Assembly (NCBI RefSeq): GCF_010500895.1
Contig: NZ_JAAAWO010000003.1
Coordinates: forward strand, 62,001-126,000
Reading direction: 5' to 3'
Length of the DNA: 64,000 nt
From: Alteromonas genovensis
GTDB lineage: Bacteria > Pseudomonadota > Gammaproteobacteria > Enterobacterales > Alteromonadaceae
The position numbers and the translations under genes were made by a program. Positions 9,458-18,571 of this stretch are shown in pieces (the stretch's first letter is position 1; each line of letters opens with the position of its first letter). Below the pieces are notes generated by a model that did no database searches, was not told where the DNA came from, and saw only the letters and a list, made by a program, of their open reading frames with translations.

Positions 9458-10744
9458 TTACAAGTTACTGTAGTCTAAGGCCCAATTAACGTAGAGCTCG
9501 GTACCGACTTTGAGCGAAGATTCATCAGCATAAAAATACGGAGAGTGGTTACTAGGTGCCGACTTTGCATCCTGCCCCTCAGGCGTAACGCCTAAAAACA
9601 CAAATAACCCCGGGACCTTCAAGGCAAAGAAAGAAAAATCCTCTGCGCCGGTAACAAGGTCGTTCACATGTACCTTATCTTTACCCGCCACACGCTCCAT
9701 AGTGGGCAGCATTTGTTGAGTAAGTTCAACATTATTAATGGTAACTGGATAACCTTCATCAATGTGCACGTGTGCCTCGGCGCCAGTGGCTTTTGCTGTC
9801 ATTTCTGCTGTGGTTGTTAAGTTTTCGAAGATTTGAGCGCGGTTATCCATATCGAAATTGCGAATAGTGCCCTCTAGGTAAACTTCATCGGGAATAATAT
9901 TGTTGCGAATGCCTCCATCTACAATGCCAAAACTCACCACCGCTGGTGCTTTAGTTATATTAACTTGCCGACTAATAACCGTTTGAGTACTGCCAATAAT
10001 CTGACCGGCGGCTACAATAGGATCTACGCCGCCCCAAGGCCTAGAGCCATGAGTTTGCTTGCCTTTCACGGTTATCTCAAATCGATCTGACGATGCCATA
10101 AGCGGACCTTCTCGGTAACCAATATGTCCTGCAGTACCTGCTGACCATACGTGTATACCAAAAACAGCTTCCGGCTTATAACGCTCAAAAAGCCCCTCTT
10201 TTAACATCAGCTCTGCGCCGCCTTCCTCGCCTTTAGGGGCGCCCTCTTCGGCGGGTTGGAAGATAAATACAACGCTGCCTTTAAGCTCGTCTTTCATGCT
10301 AGCAAGCTTCTCTGCAGCACCCATCAGCATTGACATATGTAGGTCATGGCCGCAGGCATGCATTACCCCGACTTCTTTGCCTCGGTATTCCGATTTGGCT
10401 TCAGATTTAAACGGTACGTCGGCTTTCTCTACAACAGGCAGTGCGTCCATGTCAGCGCGCATTGCAATGACAGGGCCAGGCTGTCCACCTTCTAACACCC
10501 CAATGACTCCCGTGTGAGCAACACCAGTCTCTACCTTCATACCTAACGCATTAAGATGTTCGGCGAGAACTTTTGACGTTCTAAATTCTCGGTTGCTTAG
10601 CTCGGGATGTTGATGAAGGTCTCGGCGCCACTCGATAACTTTTTGCTCAAGCTCAGCAGAAATAGAAATAGGCGCTTGAGCCAAAGTAAGTGGACTAAAT
10701 GCCAAAGTGGCAAGGAGTGAAAAAGCAGTGGTAGCGGCTCTCAT
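9458..10744 (-). CDS. Secreted M20D amidohydrolase (hippurate/aminoacylase type)
   Basis: A zinc-dependent amidohydrolase of the M20D family (hippurate hydrolase, IAA-amino acid hydrolase, N-acyl-amino acid deacylase). The first ~23 residues form a signal peptide ending LTLAQA, which suggests a periplasmic or exported enzyme. Metal-binding stretches are visible: HACGHDLHMS near residue 130 and FQPAEEG near residue 165. A dimerisation domain follows in the middle. The start is backed by AGGAAC upstream. The substrate cannot be told from sequence. A 209-base spacer with no clear signal separates it from the reductase gene upstream. Confidence 0.9.
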   Translation of the reverse strand: MRAATTAFSLLATLAFSPLTLAQAPISISAELEQKVIEWRRDLHQHPELSNREFRTSKVLAEHLNALGMKVETGVAHTGVIGVLEGGQPGPVIAMRADMDALPVVEKADVPFKSEAKSEYRGKEVGVMHACGHDLHMSMLMGAAEKLASMKDELKGSVVFIFQPAEEGAPKGEEGGAELMLKEGLFERYKPEAVFGIHVWSAGTAGHIGYREGPLMASSDRFEITVKGKQTHGSRPWGGVDPIVAAGQIIGSTQTVISRQVNITKAPAVVSFGIVDGGIRNNIIPDEVYLEGTIRNFDMDNRAQIFENLTTTAEMTAKATGAEAHVHIDEGYPVTINNVELTQQMLPTMERVAGKDKVHVNDLVTGAEDFSFFALKVPGLFVFLGVTPEGQDAKSAPSNHSPYFYADESSLKVGTELYVNWALDYSNL

Positions 10745-10953
10745 GGGCGTTCCTCGTTATTATCGTTGAATAACCAGTATGCCTATGTCGCCGCCCGACC
10801 ACAAATTGATTACAAGAGATGATTCAACGCTAATGGTTGAGACTGTCGCTTAAGACCGTCGCTTAAGAGCATTGATCAACAACTTCGACTAAAAGCGTCG
10901 ATAGAGGACATCACTGAACGCTAGAGGTCACAGCGGCTGCCACGAGCCCCGCC

Positions 10954-11733
10954 TTATTCTAAAAAAGCGTGCTCAATAACAAAGTGCCCTTTCTCTCTTG
11001 ATGTCGCTTTTTTGAACCCAAGACCGGAAAGTATCTCCATAGTGTCATCTAACATAGACTGGTTGCCACACAGCATAAACCGATCTTCCTCAATATTGAG
11101 CGCTGGAAGGTTGAAGTGAGCGCATAATTCGCCACTTTTAAGTAGCTCGGTTAATCTGCGTTGATGAATGTCATCTTTAAACGGCTCTCGGGTTACAATA
11201 GGAAAATACAACAGCTTCTCTGACACAAGGTCGCCGAAGTACTCATTTCTAGGGAGCTCGTTGCAAATTTGCTCTTGGTAAGCCAGTTCGCTTTTGTAGC
11301 GCACGCTGTGAACTAGAATGACTTTGTCATAACGCTCGTAAATGTCCGGGTCCTTGATGATCGACATAAAAGGCGCAAGCCCAGTGCCTGTTGCTAGAAG
11401 AAAAAGGTTTTTCCCTTCAATTAAGAAGTCGGCCACAAGGGTACCCGCTGGCCTGGTAGACAGAAGCAACTGCTCCCCTACCTGTATATCTTTTAGTCGA
11501 GAGGTAAGTGCACCGTCAGGTACTTTTATACTGAAGAACTCAAGCTCTTCTTCGTAATTGGCACTCGCAATGCTGTAAGCACGCATTAACGGCTTATTAT
11601 CAACTTCTAAACCCAGCATAACAAACTGCCCATTTTCAAAGGTATAGCTTGGGCTACGTGTAGTCTTGATAGAAAATAGTGATTCATTCCAGTGATGGAC
11701 ATGGGTAACTGTTTCTGACGTTAAATTTCGCAT
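10954..11733 (-). CDS. fpr: Ferredoxin-NADP+ reductase
   Basis: An FAD-dependent flavodoxin/ferredoxin:NADP+ reductase of the bacterial Fpr subclass, 259 residues (E. coli Fpr is 248). The FAD-binding segment RAYSIAS (~residues 50-56), the NADP-binding TGTGLAPF (~113-120) and the CGNQSM motif near the C-terminus are all visible. It transfers electrons between NADPH and ferredoxin or flavodoxin for biosynthesis and oxidative-stress repair. A GGGGAG site precedes the ATG. It appears monocistronic, with spacers of over 200 bases on both sides. Confidence 0.93.
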   Translation of the reverse strand: MRNLTSETVTHVHHWNESLFSIKTTRSPSYTFENGQFVMLGLEVDNKPLMRAYSIASANYEEELEFFSIKVPDGALTSRLKDIQVGEQLLLSTRPAGTLVADFLIEGKNLFLLATGTGLAPFMSIIKDPDIYERYDKVILVHSVRYKSELAYQEQICNELPRNEYFGDLVSEKLLYFPIVTREPFKDDIHQRRLTELLKSGELCAHFNLPALNIEEDRFMLCGNQSMLDDTMEILSGLGFKKATSREKGHFVIEHAFLE

Positions 11734-11891
11734 TTTCTCCCCAATTTATGACTTACTGTGTTTGAGCCCTGCGAGCAATAATTCGGCGCATAACAGACTA
11801 ACTTCTACTGCTTTTTCTGCTGGTTTCTAAGAAACCAATTCATACGCTTTTATGCGTGAGTGTGCGCTGAGCTTTACGCGTTAATAATATC

Positions 11892-11953
11892 CCAATAATA
11901 CCCGAGTAAATTACTCAGGTAAATAACCTATTAAAACACTCAAGTATTATTGG
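11892..11953. repeat. Nested inverted repeats after the SDR gene
   Basis: The outer arms CCAATAATAC (11892-11901) and GTATTATTGG (11944-11953) are perfect. Near the left arm lies a second, almost perfect palindrome centred on GAGTAAATTACTC (about 11902-11920). It sits just past the stop of the leftward SDR gene and may form a cruciform or act in transcript ending. No T-run is present. Confidence 0.45.
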
Positions 11954-11964
11954 CGCATAAACTC

Positions 11965-12861
11965 TCAGCCTAAAAGCTTCTTAATGCCCAGTAACGGGTT
12001 AAATAGTTTGTCATAGCTACTTGGGAAGAACTTATATAGCCAGTGAACAAGCTTGGCATCAGAACCAATTAAAATGCGAGGGCTCTTTTTTCTCATTCCT
12101 CTTTCAATAACCTTAGCCGCCTCTGAGGCTGAGGTGCGGGCCACAGCGTCAAAATGCGCCACAATTTTGTCTTTTATATCCTGATTATTGACATGGGCTT
12201 CGCCGGTGTTCACATGCTTGTCTAAAGCCTGCTTTTCACTATGAGTTGATAACACTTCGCTGGACCTAGCAATATTCGTTTTAATTCCCCCCGGTAACAC
12301 ACACAACACATCAATAGTTTTCTTTTGATACGCCATGTCCTGACGCAATGCCTCACTAAACCCACGAATAGCAAATTTAGACGTATGATATGGAGTCAGC
12401 ATAGGAATTGTGATCAAACCAAAAATTGACGCCACATTAACAATGAGGCCTCGCTGCGACTTTTCTAATAACGGCATCATTTCTCTGCATCCTGTTAAAG
12501 CGCCATGTAAATTCACGTCTAACACTTTATTAAATTGCGCCTCAGACGTTTCATCAAAGTAGCCAAATGTGCTGATCCCCGCATTATTCACAAGCACATC
12601 GAGACTACCTATGTCTTTCTCAATAAGCTGAGCAAGCTTTTGCCAATCTGCTTTATTGCTTACATCAGCGACTTGAGCAATGAGTACTGAATTCCCCAGT
12701 TCATCAGTGATTGCTGACAGGTTTTCTTTATTGATATCAGTAAGGATAAGACTGGCACCCAGTTTAGCCAACAGCGTTGCTAAGGCATGGCCTATTCCCG
12801 AGCCAGCTCCAGTAATAAGAATACGTTTATTTTTCCACGTCAGTGCTTGAGATTGCTTCAT
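11965..12861 (-). CDS. Short-chain dehydrogenase/reductase (SadH-like)
   Basis: A classical NAD(P)-dependent SDR, 298 residues from the chosen start. It has the Rossmann motif TGAGSGIG near the N-terminus, the NNAG structural motif, a catalytic Ser in the NVASIFG stretch and the YHTSK catalytic pair. The ATG at 12861 overlaps the stop of the preceding hydrolase gene (TAATG) and has an AGAGAAG site. The longer open frame from 12879 lacks one. As last gene of the monooxygenase-hydrolase-SDR operon it may oxidise an alcohol to the ketone or aldehyde used by the monooxygenase. That role is inferred from context. Confidence 0.88.
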   Translation of the reverse strand: MKQSQALTWKNKRILITGAGSGIGHALATLLAKLGASLILTDINKENLSAITDELGNSVLIAQVADVSNKADWQKLAQLIEKDIGSLDVLVNNAGISTFGYFDETSEAQFNKVLDVNLHGALTGCREMMPLLEKSQRGLIVNVASIFGLITIPMLTPYHTSKFAIRGFSEALRQDMAYQKKTIDVLCVLPGGIKTNIARSSEVLSTHSEKQALDKHVNTGEAHVNNQDIKDKIVAHFDAVARTSASEAAKVIERGMRKKSPRILIGSDAKLVHWLYKFFPSSYDKLFNPLLGIKKLLG

Positions 12862-13700
12862 TATATCTTCTCTAACCATCTAAAAATGTGGTTGCTTACC
12901 GCAGGTAAATGACTTCCACCAATAGTCCAATGGCACGCCTCATCAATAACCTTTAATGTGACGTTTTCGGCCTCTTGAGAGGAGTCTTTTGCCGCACATT
13001 GAGTGCTGTATTTCTTTGCGATTTTTCGCTGCACTGAAACGGGTGTAATGCGGTCTTGTGCGCCACACACTAACAGTATCGGGCAATGTATATCTTTGGC
13101 ATTGACACGTGTCGGCGGGCGTGGAAACAAGAACCACATGCCAATTTCCATCGATGCCCTGCCCGATTCAAATGTAGCTTTGCGTAAAATATCGTGCTGA
13201 ACCTGGGCTGTCTGGGTGTTAGCAATGCCGTACTTTACGTTCTTAAGCAGTAAGTGAGTCGTTTTCTTGTACAGCGGAAACTTAAATAGGTTATGACCGA
13301 ACGTGCGTATTACCGACCACGACCAACTGTTTATGCCAGCTGGCGAAGCGCTTGAAATTAAGACCATTTTATTAACGGCGGTACGTGCTGCAACAAGCTG
13401 TGCCAATAGTCCTCCCATAGAATGACCGACCAAAATAGGAGGCGCGTCAAGTGTGTTAATAAACGACAAAAGAGACTCAACATAGTCGTTGATACTAGCT
13501 TGAGCAAGAGCATTTTGCTTTGCCTTATCGCTAAGCTCGGCTTTTGAAAAATGAAAGGGCAAACGGGGTGAATACACTTGGTAACCGCAGTGTTCAAACT
13601 GGGTTTTCAATTCTATCAGTGTCTCTGGTGTGCTCCACATGCCGTGAATAAGCACAACCTCAGGCGAACTACTGGATTGCTGCAGATTAGGGTGTTTCAT
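12861..13700 (-). CDS. Alpha/beta hydrolase (lipase/esterase type)
   Basis: A serine hydrolase of the alpha/beta fold with the HGMW oxyanion segment near the N-terminus, nucleophile elbow GHSMGG, an acid residue in the GAQDRITP stretch and a terminal catalytic His in DEACHW. It probably cleaves esters. In this operon a natural substrate would be the ester made by the upstream flavin monooxygenase, which is an inference. The start is uncertain: I prefer the ATG at 13700 (weak AGAG site upstream), while an in-frame ATG also exists at 13718. Its stop overlaps the SDR start by one base. Confidence 0.86.
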   Translation of the reverse strand: MKHPNLQQSSSSPEVVLIHGMWSTPETLIELKTQFEHCGYQVYSPRLPFHFSKAELSDKAKQNALAQASINDYVESLLSFINTLDAPPILVGHSMGGLLAQLVAARTAVNKMVLISSASPAGINSWSWSVIRTFGHNLFKFPLYKKTTHLLLKNVKYGIANTQTAQVQHDILRKATFESGRASMEIGMWFLFPRPPTRVNAKDIHCPILLVCGAQDRITPVSVQRKIAKKYSTQCAAKDSSQEAENVTLKVIDEACHWTIGGSHLPAVSNHIFRWLEKI

Positions 13701-13746
13701 AATTTGCGCTCTTTGCATATGAGCGCTTGTGTAAAAGGACTAAACA

Positions 13747-15270
13747 TCATGAGCTGTGTACGTCAGCAGCCGGTTTATGAAAATCGGCAAGAGGTTTATT
13801 ATCGTCAAACCGCAATACGTTGTCCGCCAGCTTACTGTGCTTTATGGCAAGTAAATCTTTTACGTATAAATCTTTGTTACACCATGGAAACTCTGAGCCT
13901 TGTGAGGGTAATTCATCCAGCTTACGCAAAATATAGCCAGACTTGAGCCCCACAATATTTTCTCTCGGCGCGTCTGGGTTAAGGTATGGATAAACGCTGT
14001 CGTGGCCGTTTTGCTCCATGTAATCAAGTAATCGACACACATAATCAAAAGTCAGTTCAGCTTTGAGCGTCCACGATGAGTTGGTATAGCCAAACACCCA
14101 AACAAAATTGGGAAGCTGACTGAACATCATACCTTTGTAGTTGGTGAGTTTGTTGCCGTGTACTTTATGCCCATCAACAGATAAGTTGATATTGCCCCAT
14201 AGCTGCAAATCGAGGCCGGTGGCTGGCACTATAATATCCGCATCGATATGCGTGCCATTTTTAGTTAGCACGCCGGTTGGTGTAAAACGGTCGATGTGGT
14301 CGGTGACGATGGTGCTTTTCCCTGTACGCACAGAATTAAACAAGTCTGCATCGGGTACCAGCGCCATACGCTGATCCCAAGGCTGATAGCTTGGGTTAAA
14401 ATGCGTGTCGACATCAGCGGTGCCATTTAGGTCTTTAATATTCATTTTGCGTATTATTTTACGCACGAAGTTTGGAAATTTTTTCGACAACACAAAGGAC
14501 ATCTGCTGCAAAGTAGTGTATTTGAGGCGCATTATTCGGTTGGTTAACCCAGCAGGCAACACGCGAGATAACGCGCGAAACAGTACGTCAGAGGCAGGGC
14601 GAGACACGATATAGCTGGGAGAGCGCTGTAGCATGGTAACGTGCGCTGCCTTTTTCGCCATGGCAGGTACAATGGTAACCGCTGTGGCTCCACTTCCAAT
14701 AACAATCACTTTTTTATTACTATAATCTAGTTCTTGTGGCCATTTTTGAGGGTGAGCAATGGTGCCTTTGAAATCATCAAACCCATCAAAATCAGGCAAA
14801 TAGCCTTTATCGTAATTATAGTAGCCCGAGCAGCAGGTAAAAAACTTTGCCGCAATATGATACTCAGAACCATCTGCTCGCGAAATAGTAACCAACCAGC
14901 GATTTTTAGTTGAATCCCAATTAGCAGCTTTTACTTTTTGTTGAAAACGAATGTACTGGTTAAGGCCTTCATCTCGCACCAATTCGCCTAGGTAATTTTG
15001 AATTCGTTCGGCAGTGGCAATGTACTCTCTGTCAGTCCATGGCTTAAAGGAGAAAGCAAACGTGTACATATCAGAGTCTGAGCGTATGCCCGGATATTTA
15101 AATAAGTCCCAGGTTCCACCGAAATTCTCACGACTTTCGATAACAGCAAACGAATTATGTGGGCGCTTTTTCTTAAGTGTATAGCTCATTCCTAAGCCAG
15201 AGATCCCAGCTCCAACGATAAGTACATCAAGTGCTTCATACTCAATGTGTTGTTCTTCGCTTGCTTTCAT
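13747..15270 (-). CDS. Flavin-containing (Baeyer-Villiger type) monooxygenase
   Basis: A FAD/NADPH-dependent class B monooxygenase, 507 residues from the chosen ATG. The FAD-binding GAGISGLG is near the N-terminus, the family fingerprint FxGxxxHxxxW is present as FKGTIAHPQKW, and a second Rossmann motif GSGATA follows. The open frame extends to 15330, but residues before 15270 are unlike the family and the glycine-rich strand then starts at a normal distance. It heads an operon with the hydrolase and SDR and is divergent from an AraC-type regulator, the same order as mymA-lipR-sadH with virS in mycobacteria. The likely reaction is ketone to ester, or oxidation of a long-chain substrate. Confidence 0.9.
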   Translation of the reverse strand: MKASEEQHIEYEALDVLIVGAGISGLGMSYTLKKKRPHNSFAVIESRENFGGTWDLFKYPGIRSDSDMYTFAFSFKPWTDREYIATAERIQNYLGELVRDEGLNQYIRFQQKVKAANWDSTKNRWLVTISRADGSEYHIAAKFFTCCSGYYNYDKGYLPDFDGFDDFKGTIAHPQKWPQELDYSNKKVIVIGSGATAVTIVPAMAKKAAHVTMLQRSPSYIVSRPASDVLFRALSRVLPAGLTNRIMRLKYTTLQQMSFVLSKKFPNFVRKIIRKMNIKDLNGTADVDTHFNPSYQPWDQRMALVPDADLFNSVRTGKSTIVTDHIDRFTPTGVLTKNGTHIDADIIVPATGLDLQLWGNINLSVDGHKVHGNKLTNYKGMMFSQLPNFVWVFGYTNSSWTLKAELTFDYVCRLLDYMEQNGHDSVYPYLNPDAPRENIVGLKSGYILRKLDELPSQGSEFPWCNKDLYVKDLLAIKHSKLADNVLRFDDNKPLADFHKPAADVHSS

Positions 15271-15300
15271 CACGTGCCACCAGATTTTATTATTATCGAC

Positions 15301-15360
15301 TGTCACCACAATAAAGAGCGGTGACAACATAAACTATGACACAGGCTGTCAATCATTGAC
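15301..15360. promoter_or_regulatory. Candidate operator sites between the AraC regulator and monooxygenase operon
   Basis: The 148-base divergent spacer contains an inverted repeat TGTCACC (15301-15307) / GGTGACA (15320-15326) and a 13-base perfect palindrome GTCAATCATTGAC (15348-15360). Their position between a regulator and its presumed target operon suggests regulator-binding sites. This is not proven. Confidence 0.45.
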
Positions 15361-15418
15361 CTAAACGGCCATTCTGGCAATATGTGTATATGAAAAAATA
15401 GGCAAAGCTGAGAATATT

Positions 15419-16510
15419 ATGACGGCCAACACATCTCAATTAAGTGAGTCTGTAAATATATTCGAGAATAAGCACCCTTCTGGTGCTAATCAGCCGTTCA
15501 AGCGAAAGCGCTCTATTTTGGGGTTACTTCCTCTTTTTAAAGCATTGGAAGAACAAGGGCGCAGCCCACAATCAATACTGGCTGCTCGTGGGTTATCTTT
15601 AGATAACCTTACAGGCGCCGCAATGATTGATACTAACTTAGAACTAGACATTGTGGGCGATGCTATTGAATTACTTAACGATCCTATTTTAGGCGTTAAA
15701 GTGGGTAGCCAAGTGTCGTTTACCTCATATGGCACTTACGCCATGCTGCTAATGACAGCCGATACCTTTTTGGAATCGGCTCGCGTTGGTGCACAGTTCC
15801 AACATCTTTCACTACTTTTTTCCCACATGACGTTGCACTTCGACTCTCAAGGCCTTGAGGTGCGCTATACCGTGCCCGATGCACCTAGAAAGTTAAGAGA
15901 TTTTATTGCTGATAGAGATCTTATGGGCACCTATATCTTTATGCGGGAGTTTTTGGCAGAGGCGCCACATGTATTAGTGGGAGGTACGGTGCGTTCGAAG
16001 CCAGAACGACATCATATAGCGACTTATAAAAAATATTTGAATTTTGATGTGAGCTTTGACCAACCCTACAACTGGTTTCGCATTCCAGCATCCATGCTAA
16101 GGCTCAGCCAACAGCACAGTAATGTCTGGGCCCATAAATTATACAAAGCCCAGGCCTATGAGTTGCTTAACACCTTTTACCCCGCTCAGCAGGACGTGGT
16201 ACCCCAGGTAAAAACCCTAATTGCCGGTTACCAGTCGGGCTACCCTTCTGCGTCAGAATTGGCAAACATAATTGGCGTAAGTGAGCGAACCCTTCGGCGA
16301 AAACTTGATGCAGCAGGCGCTAGCTATCGCAATATTATTGATGCACAGCAGCAGAAACGGGCTCTTGATATGCTGTCATCACAGCGTTTACCCATTGCAG
16401 CCATAGCCAGCCAACTCGGCTACGCCGAGCCTGCCAGCTTTTTAAGAGCATTTAAGCGATGGACGGGGCTCACGCCCAAGCGCTTTCTACAGCAGCAAAA
16501 TACGCCTTAA
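15419..16510 (+). CDS. AraC/XylS-family transcriptional regulator (VirS-like)
   Basis: A 363-residue regulator with an N-terminal arabinose-binding-type ligand domain (about residues 30-225) and a C-terminal double helix-turn-helix (about 265-360), where ASELANIIGVSERTLRR and the SFLRAFKRWTG stretch are visible. This arrangement is typical of VirS/OruR-type activators. It is transcribed divergently from the monooxygenase-hydrolase-SDR operon and is most likely its activator, responding to the substrate or a product. It is convergent with the M20 peptidase gene that follows. Confidence 0.88.
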   Translation: MTANTSQLSESVNIFENKHPSGANQPFKRKRSILGLLPLFKALEEQGRSPQSILAARGLSLDNLTGAAMIDTNLELDIVGDAIELLNDPILGVKVGSQVSFTSYGTYAMLLMTADTFLESARVGAQFQHLSLLFSHMTLHFDSQGLEVRYTVPDAPRKLRDFIADRDLMGTYIFMREFLAEAPHVLVGGTVRSKPERHHIATYKKYLNFDVSFDQPYNWFRIPASMLRLSQQHSNVWAHKLYKAQAYELLNTFYPAQQDVVPQVKTLIAGYQSGYPSASELANIIGVSERTLRRKLDAAGASYRNIIDAQQQKRALDMLSSQRLPIAAIASQLGYAEPASFLRAFKRWTGLTPKRFLQQQNTP

Positions 16511-16554
16511 TGCTCTTTAGATAAACAGCAAATTAGCTAAGTAGCTTGTGACCT

Positions 16555-18027
16555 TTATTCACCAGCATCTGCAAGCAAGCTGTAAAAGTAACTCACCGCT
16601 TGCAGGTAATCATTTACCGCGAGTTGCTCGTTAACACCGTGGAATCGCTTCAGGCTTTCTTTATCTAGCCTAACCATCATGAATCGATAGACGTTATCGG
16701 ATAAGCCATAGAAATGCTTTGCATCCGTGCCTCCCATAACCAGATATGGCGCAACTAACACGTTGTCGTCCATGCGACGAATGTTAGACTCGATGAGCTT
16801 ATACCCAGTACTGTTAAGCGGCGAAAGTTGTGATGGTTCATTTTCCATAAAGGTCTCAACGCTCACCCTAGAATCATCAATTGCCTCAACAATGTGCTGC
16901 TTCACACTGGCTATGCTGTCACCGGGCAGAATACGTACGTTCACCACTGCACTGGCTATTGTAGGTAGTATGTTCGACTTACTGCTGCCTTCCAGCATGG
17001 TGGCTGCAATGGTAGTACGAATACCAGCGGCGCTGCTTGGCGCTGACAGCATAGACTGCTCTACAATGGGCGAGAACAACCATAAATTTGCCATGGGTAA
17101 CTGCAAAGACAGCGGCGCATAAGCTGCTACGTGAGAAAAAGTGTTGTAGCTGTAGCTTAGATTAGTATCAAACTGGCTATTTTCTATATTAACAATGGCC
17201 TGGCTTAACACGCCTGCTGCTGTGTGATCAGGAGGCTGAGAAGAATGCCCACCTTCTGAGGCAACAGTCAGTCGCAGGTTAACAAACCCTTTTTCAGCCA
17301 CGCCAACCATAGCAACCGGCTGCTCGACGCCTTTCATAAGCCCGTCTGTTATTGCACCACCTTCATCAAGCACAAACTCAAAACTAAGACCTTGTTGTTC
17401 AAAATGTTCTGCAATCTTTGCGGCGCCCTGTTTGCCACCAATTTCTTCATCGTGACCAAAGGCAAAATAAATACTTCGCTGTGGAGAAAAGCCCTCTCTT
17501 AGACGGGTCTCCATTGCCTCAAGCAAAGCCATTACCGTTACTTTGTCGTCAATGGTTCCTCTACCCCAAACAACATCGTCGACAATGGCGCCACTAAAGG
17601 GTGCCTGCTTCCACTGCTCTGCCGTGCCTTCATCAACAGGCACTACATCCATATGCCCCATAAACAGTGCCGGTTTAAGAGCGGGATTGCTGCCTTTTAT
17701 GTGATAAACGAGACTGTATTGGTTAATGGTGTAATGTTCGGCCTGCTGATGAACAAGGGGAAAACTAGCGCGTATGTGTTCATGAAGTCCTAAAAATGCC
17801 TCAGGGCTTAACCTTGACGGATCATCATATGAAATGGTCTCAAACTGAATCGCTTTAGCAAATCGCGCTACCGCCGCGTCTTCGTTAAGCGGTGCTTTAG
17901 GTAGTGGACTGTCTACCTGTAACTGGGTGTCTTCAAAACTCAGTAACGTATTCACGTACAACACTATAGTAAGAACAAGAACGACTGACACTAAGACAGT
18001 TATTATTTTAATTCGGGACTTTTTCAT
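16555..18027 (-). CDS. Membrane-anchored M20 peptidase, PM20D1/CPS1-like
   Basis: A zinc peptidase of the M20 family, 490 residues, with an N-terminal membrane anchor (residues ~7-28) and the enzyme outside the cytoplasm. Metal-site stretches GHMDVVPVD, GRGTIDDK and GHDEEIGG are clear. The length and order match the carboxypeptidase S/PM20D1 group, which hydrolyses peptides or N-acyl amino acids, rather than the shorter DapE/ArgE enzymes. The exact substrate is unknown. It stands alone, convergent with the AraC-type regulator gene. Confidence 0.87.
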   Translation of the reverse strand: MKKSRIKIITVLVSVVLVLTIVLYVNTLLSFEDTQLQVDSPLPKAPLNEDAAVARFAKAIQFETISYDDPSRLSPEAFLGLHEHIRASFPLVHQQAEHYTINQYSLVYHIKGSNPALKPALFMGHMDVVPVDEGTAEQWKQAPFSGAIVDDVVWGRGTIDDKVTVMALLEAMETRLREGFSPQRSIYFAFGHDEEIGGKQGAAKIAEHFEQQGLSFEFVLDEGGAITDGLMKGVEQPVAMVGVAEKGFVNLRLTVASEGGHSSQPPDHTAAGVLSQAIVNIENSQFDTNLSYSYNTFSHVAAYAPLSLQLPMANLWLFSPIVEQSMLSAPSSAAGIRTTIAATMLEGSSKSNILPTIASAVVNVRILPGDSIASVKQHIVEAIDDSRVSVETFMENEPSQLSPLNSTGYKLIESNIRRMDDNVLVAPYLVMGGTDAKHFYGLSDNVYRFMMVRLDKESLKRFHGVNEQLAVNDYLQAVSYFYSLLADAGE

Positions 18028-18571
18028 TATTCATTTACCCAAAAATAGTAAAGTAGAAAGTTTAAAATAGTAGTAGCACGATGAAGTGATAAAGTCTTGT
18101 TTTGACAAAACCTTAAAATCAATTTTTTTAAAAATTTCCAGCAAAAATAGAAAATGTAAATCACTGTGTTTAGCTCAGCCACTAAACGAGTAGGTTTACT
18201 CATCGCTGAAAATTTGACTTGATGAAAGCATGACACTCGACTACGTTTAAAACGCGGGTAGACAGCTGTAACCATTTTTCTCTGGGTTTTCTTATATCTA
18301 CCCGTAGTTTTTACACCTATTGTGCGCGCTTTCAATAACGCCCAGTGCAACACTAAACGCTCTTAAAACTAAAGCAAGAGCTTCCATTACCAATACGACA
18401 TTGGTTATAACTGTTTATTTGAGCGCTGTTTACACTCGCTATTTGTACACGCGACTCATATATAAAAGCTGTCCTTTAATGGCTAAATTTAGGTGATAAC
18501 TAAGTATAGATAGGAACAAAAAGAGCACTGGCTGTTACGGAATAACACGTTTAACTATTGGAGGATTTGCT
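18028..18571. other. Long intergenic region before the chemoreceptor
   Basis: A 544-base AT-rich spacer between the leftward M20 gene and the rightward chemoreceptor. A leftward open frame of 108 codons (18027-18353) has basic, low-complexity content, no ribosome-binding site and no recognisable domain, so I do not call it. No RNA gene or clear flagellar-type promoter was seen. Confidence 0.4.

Noticed and set aside
18027-18353. Leftward open frame of 108 codons upstream of the M20 peptidase gene
   Set aside because: Basic, low-complexity translation with no domain, no ribosome-binding site, and it ends exactly at the next gene's start region; looks like AT-rich chance.
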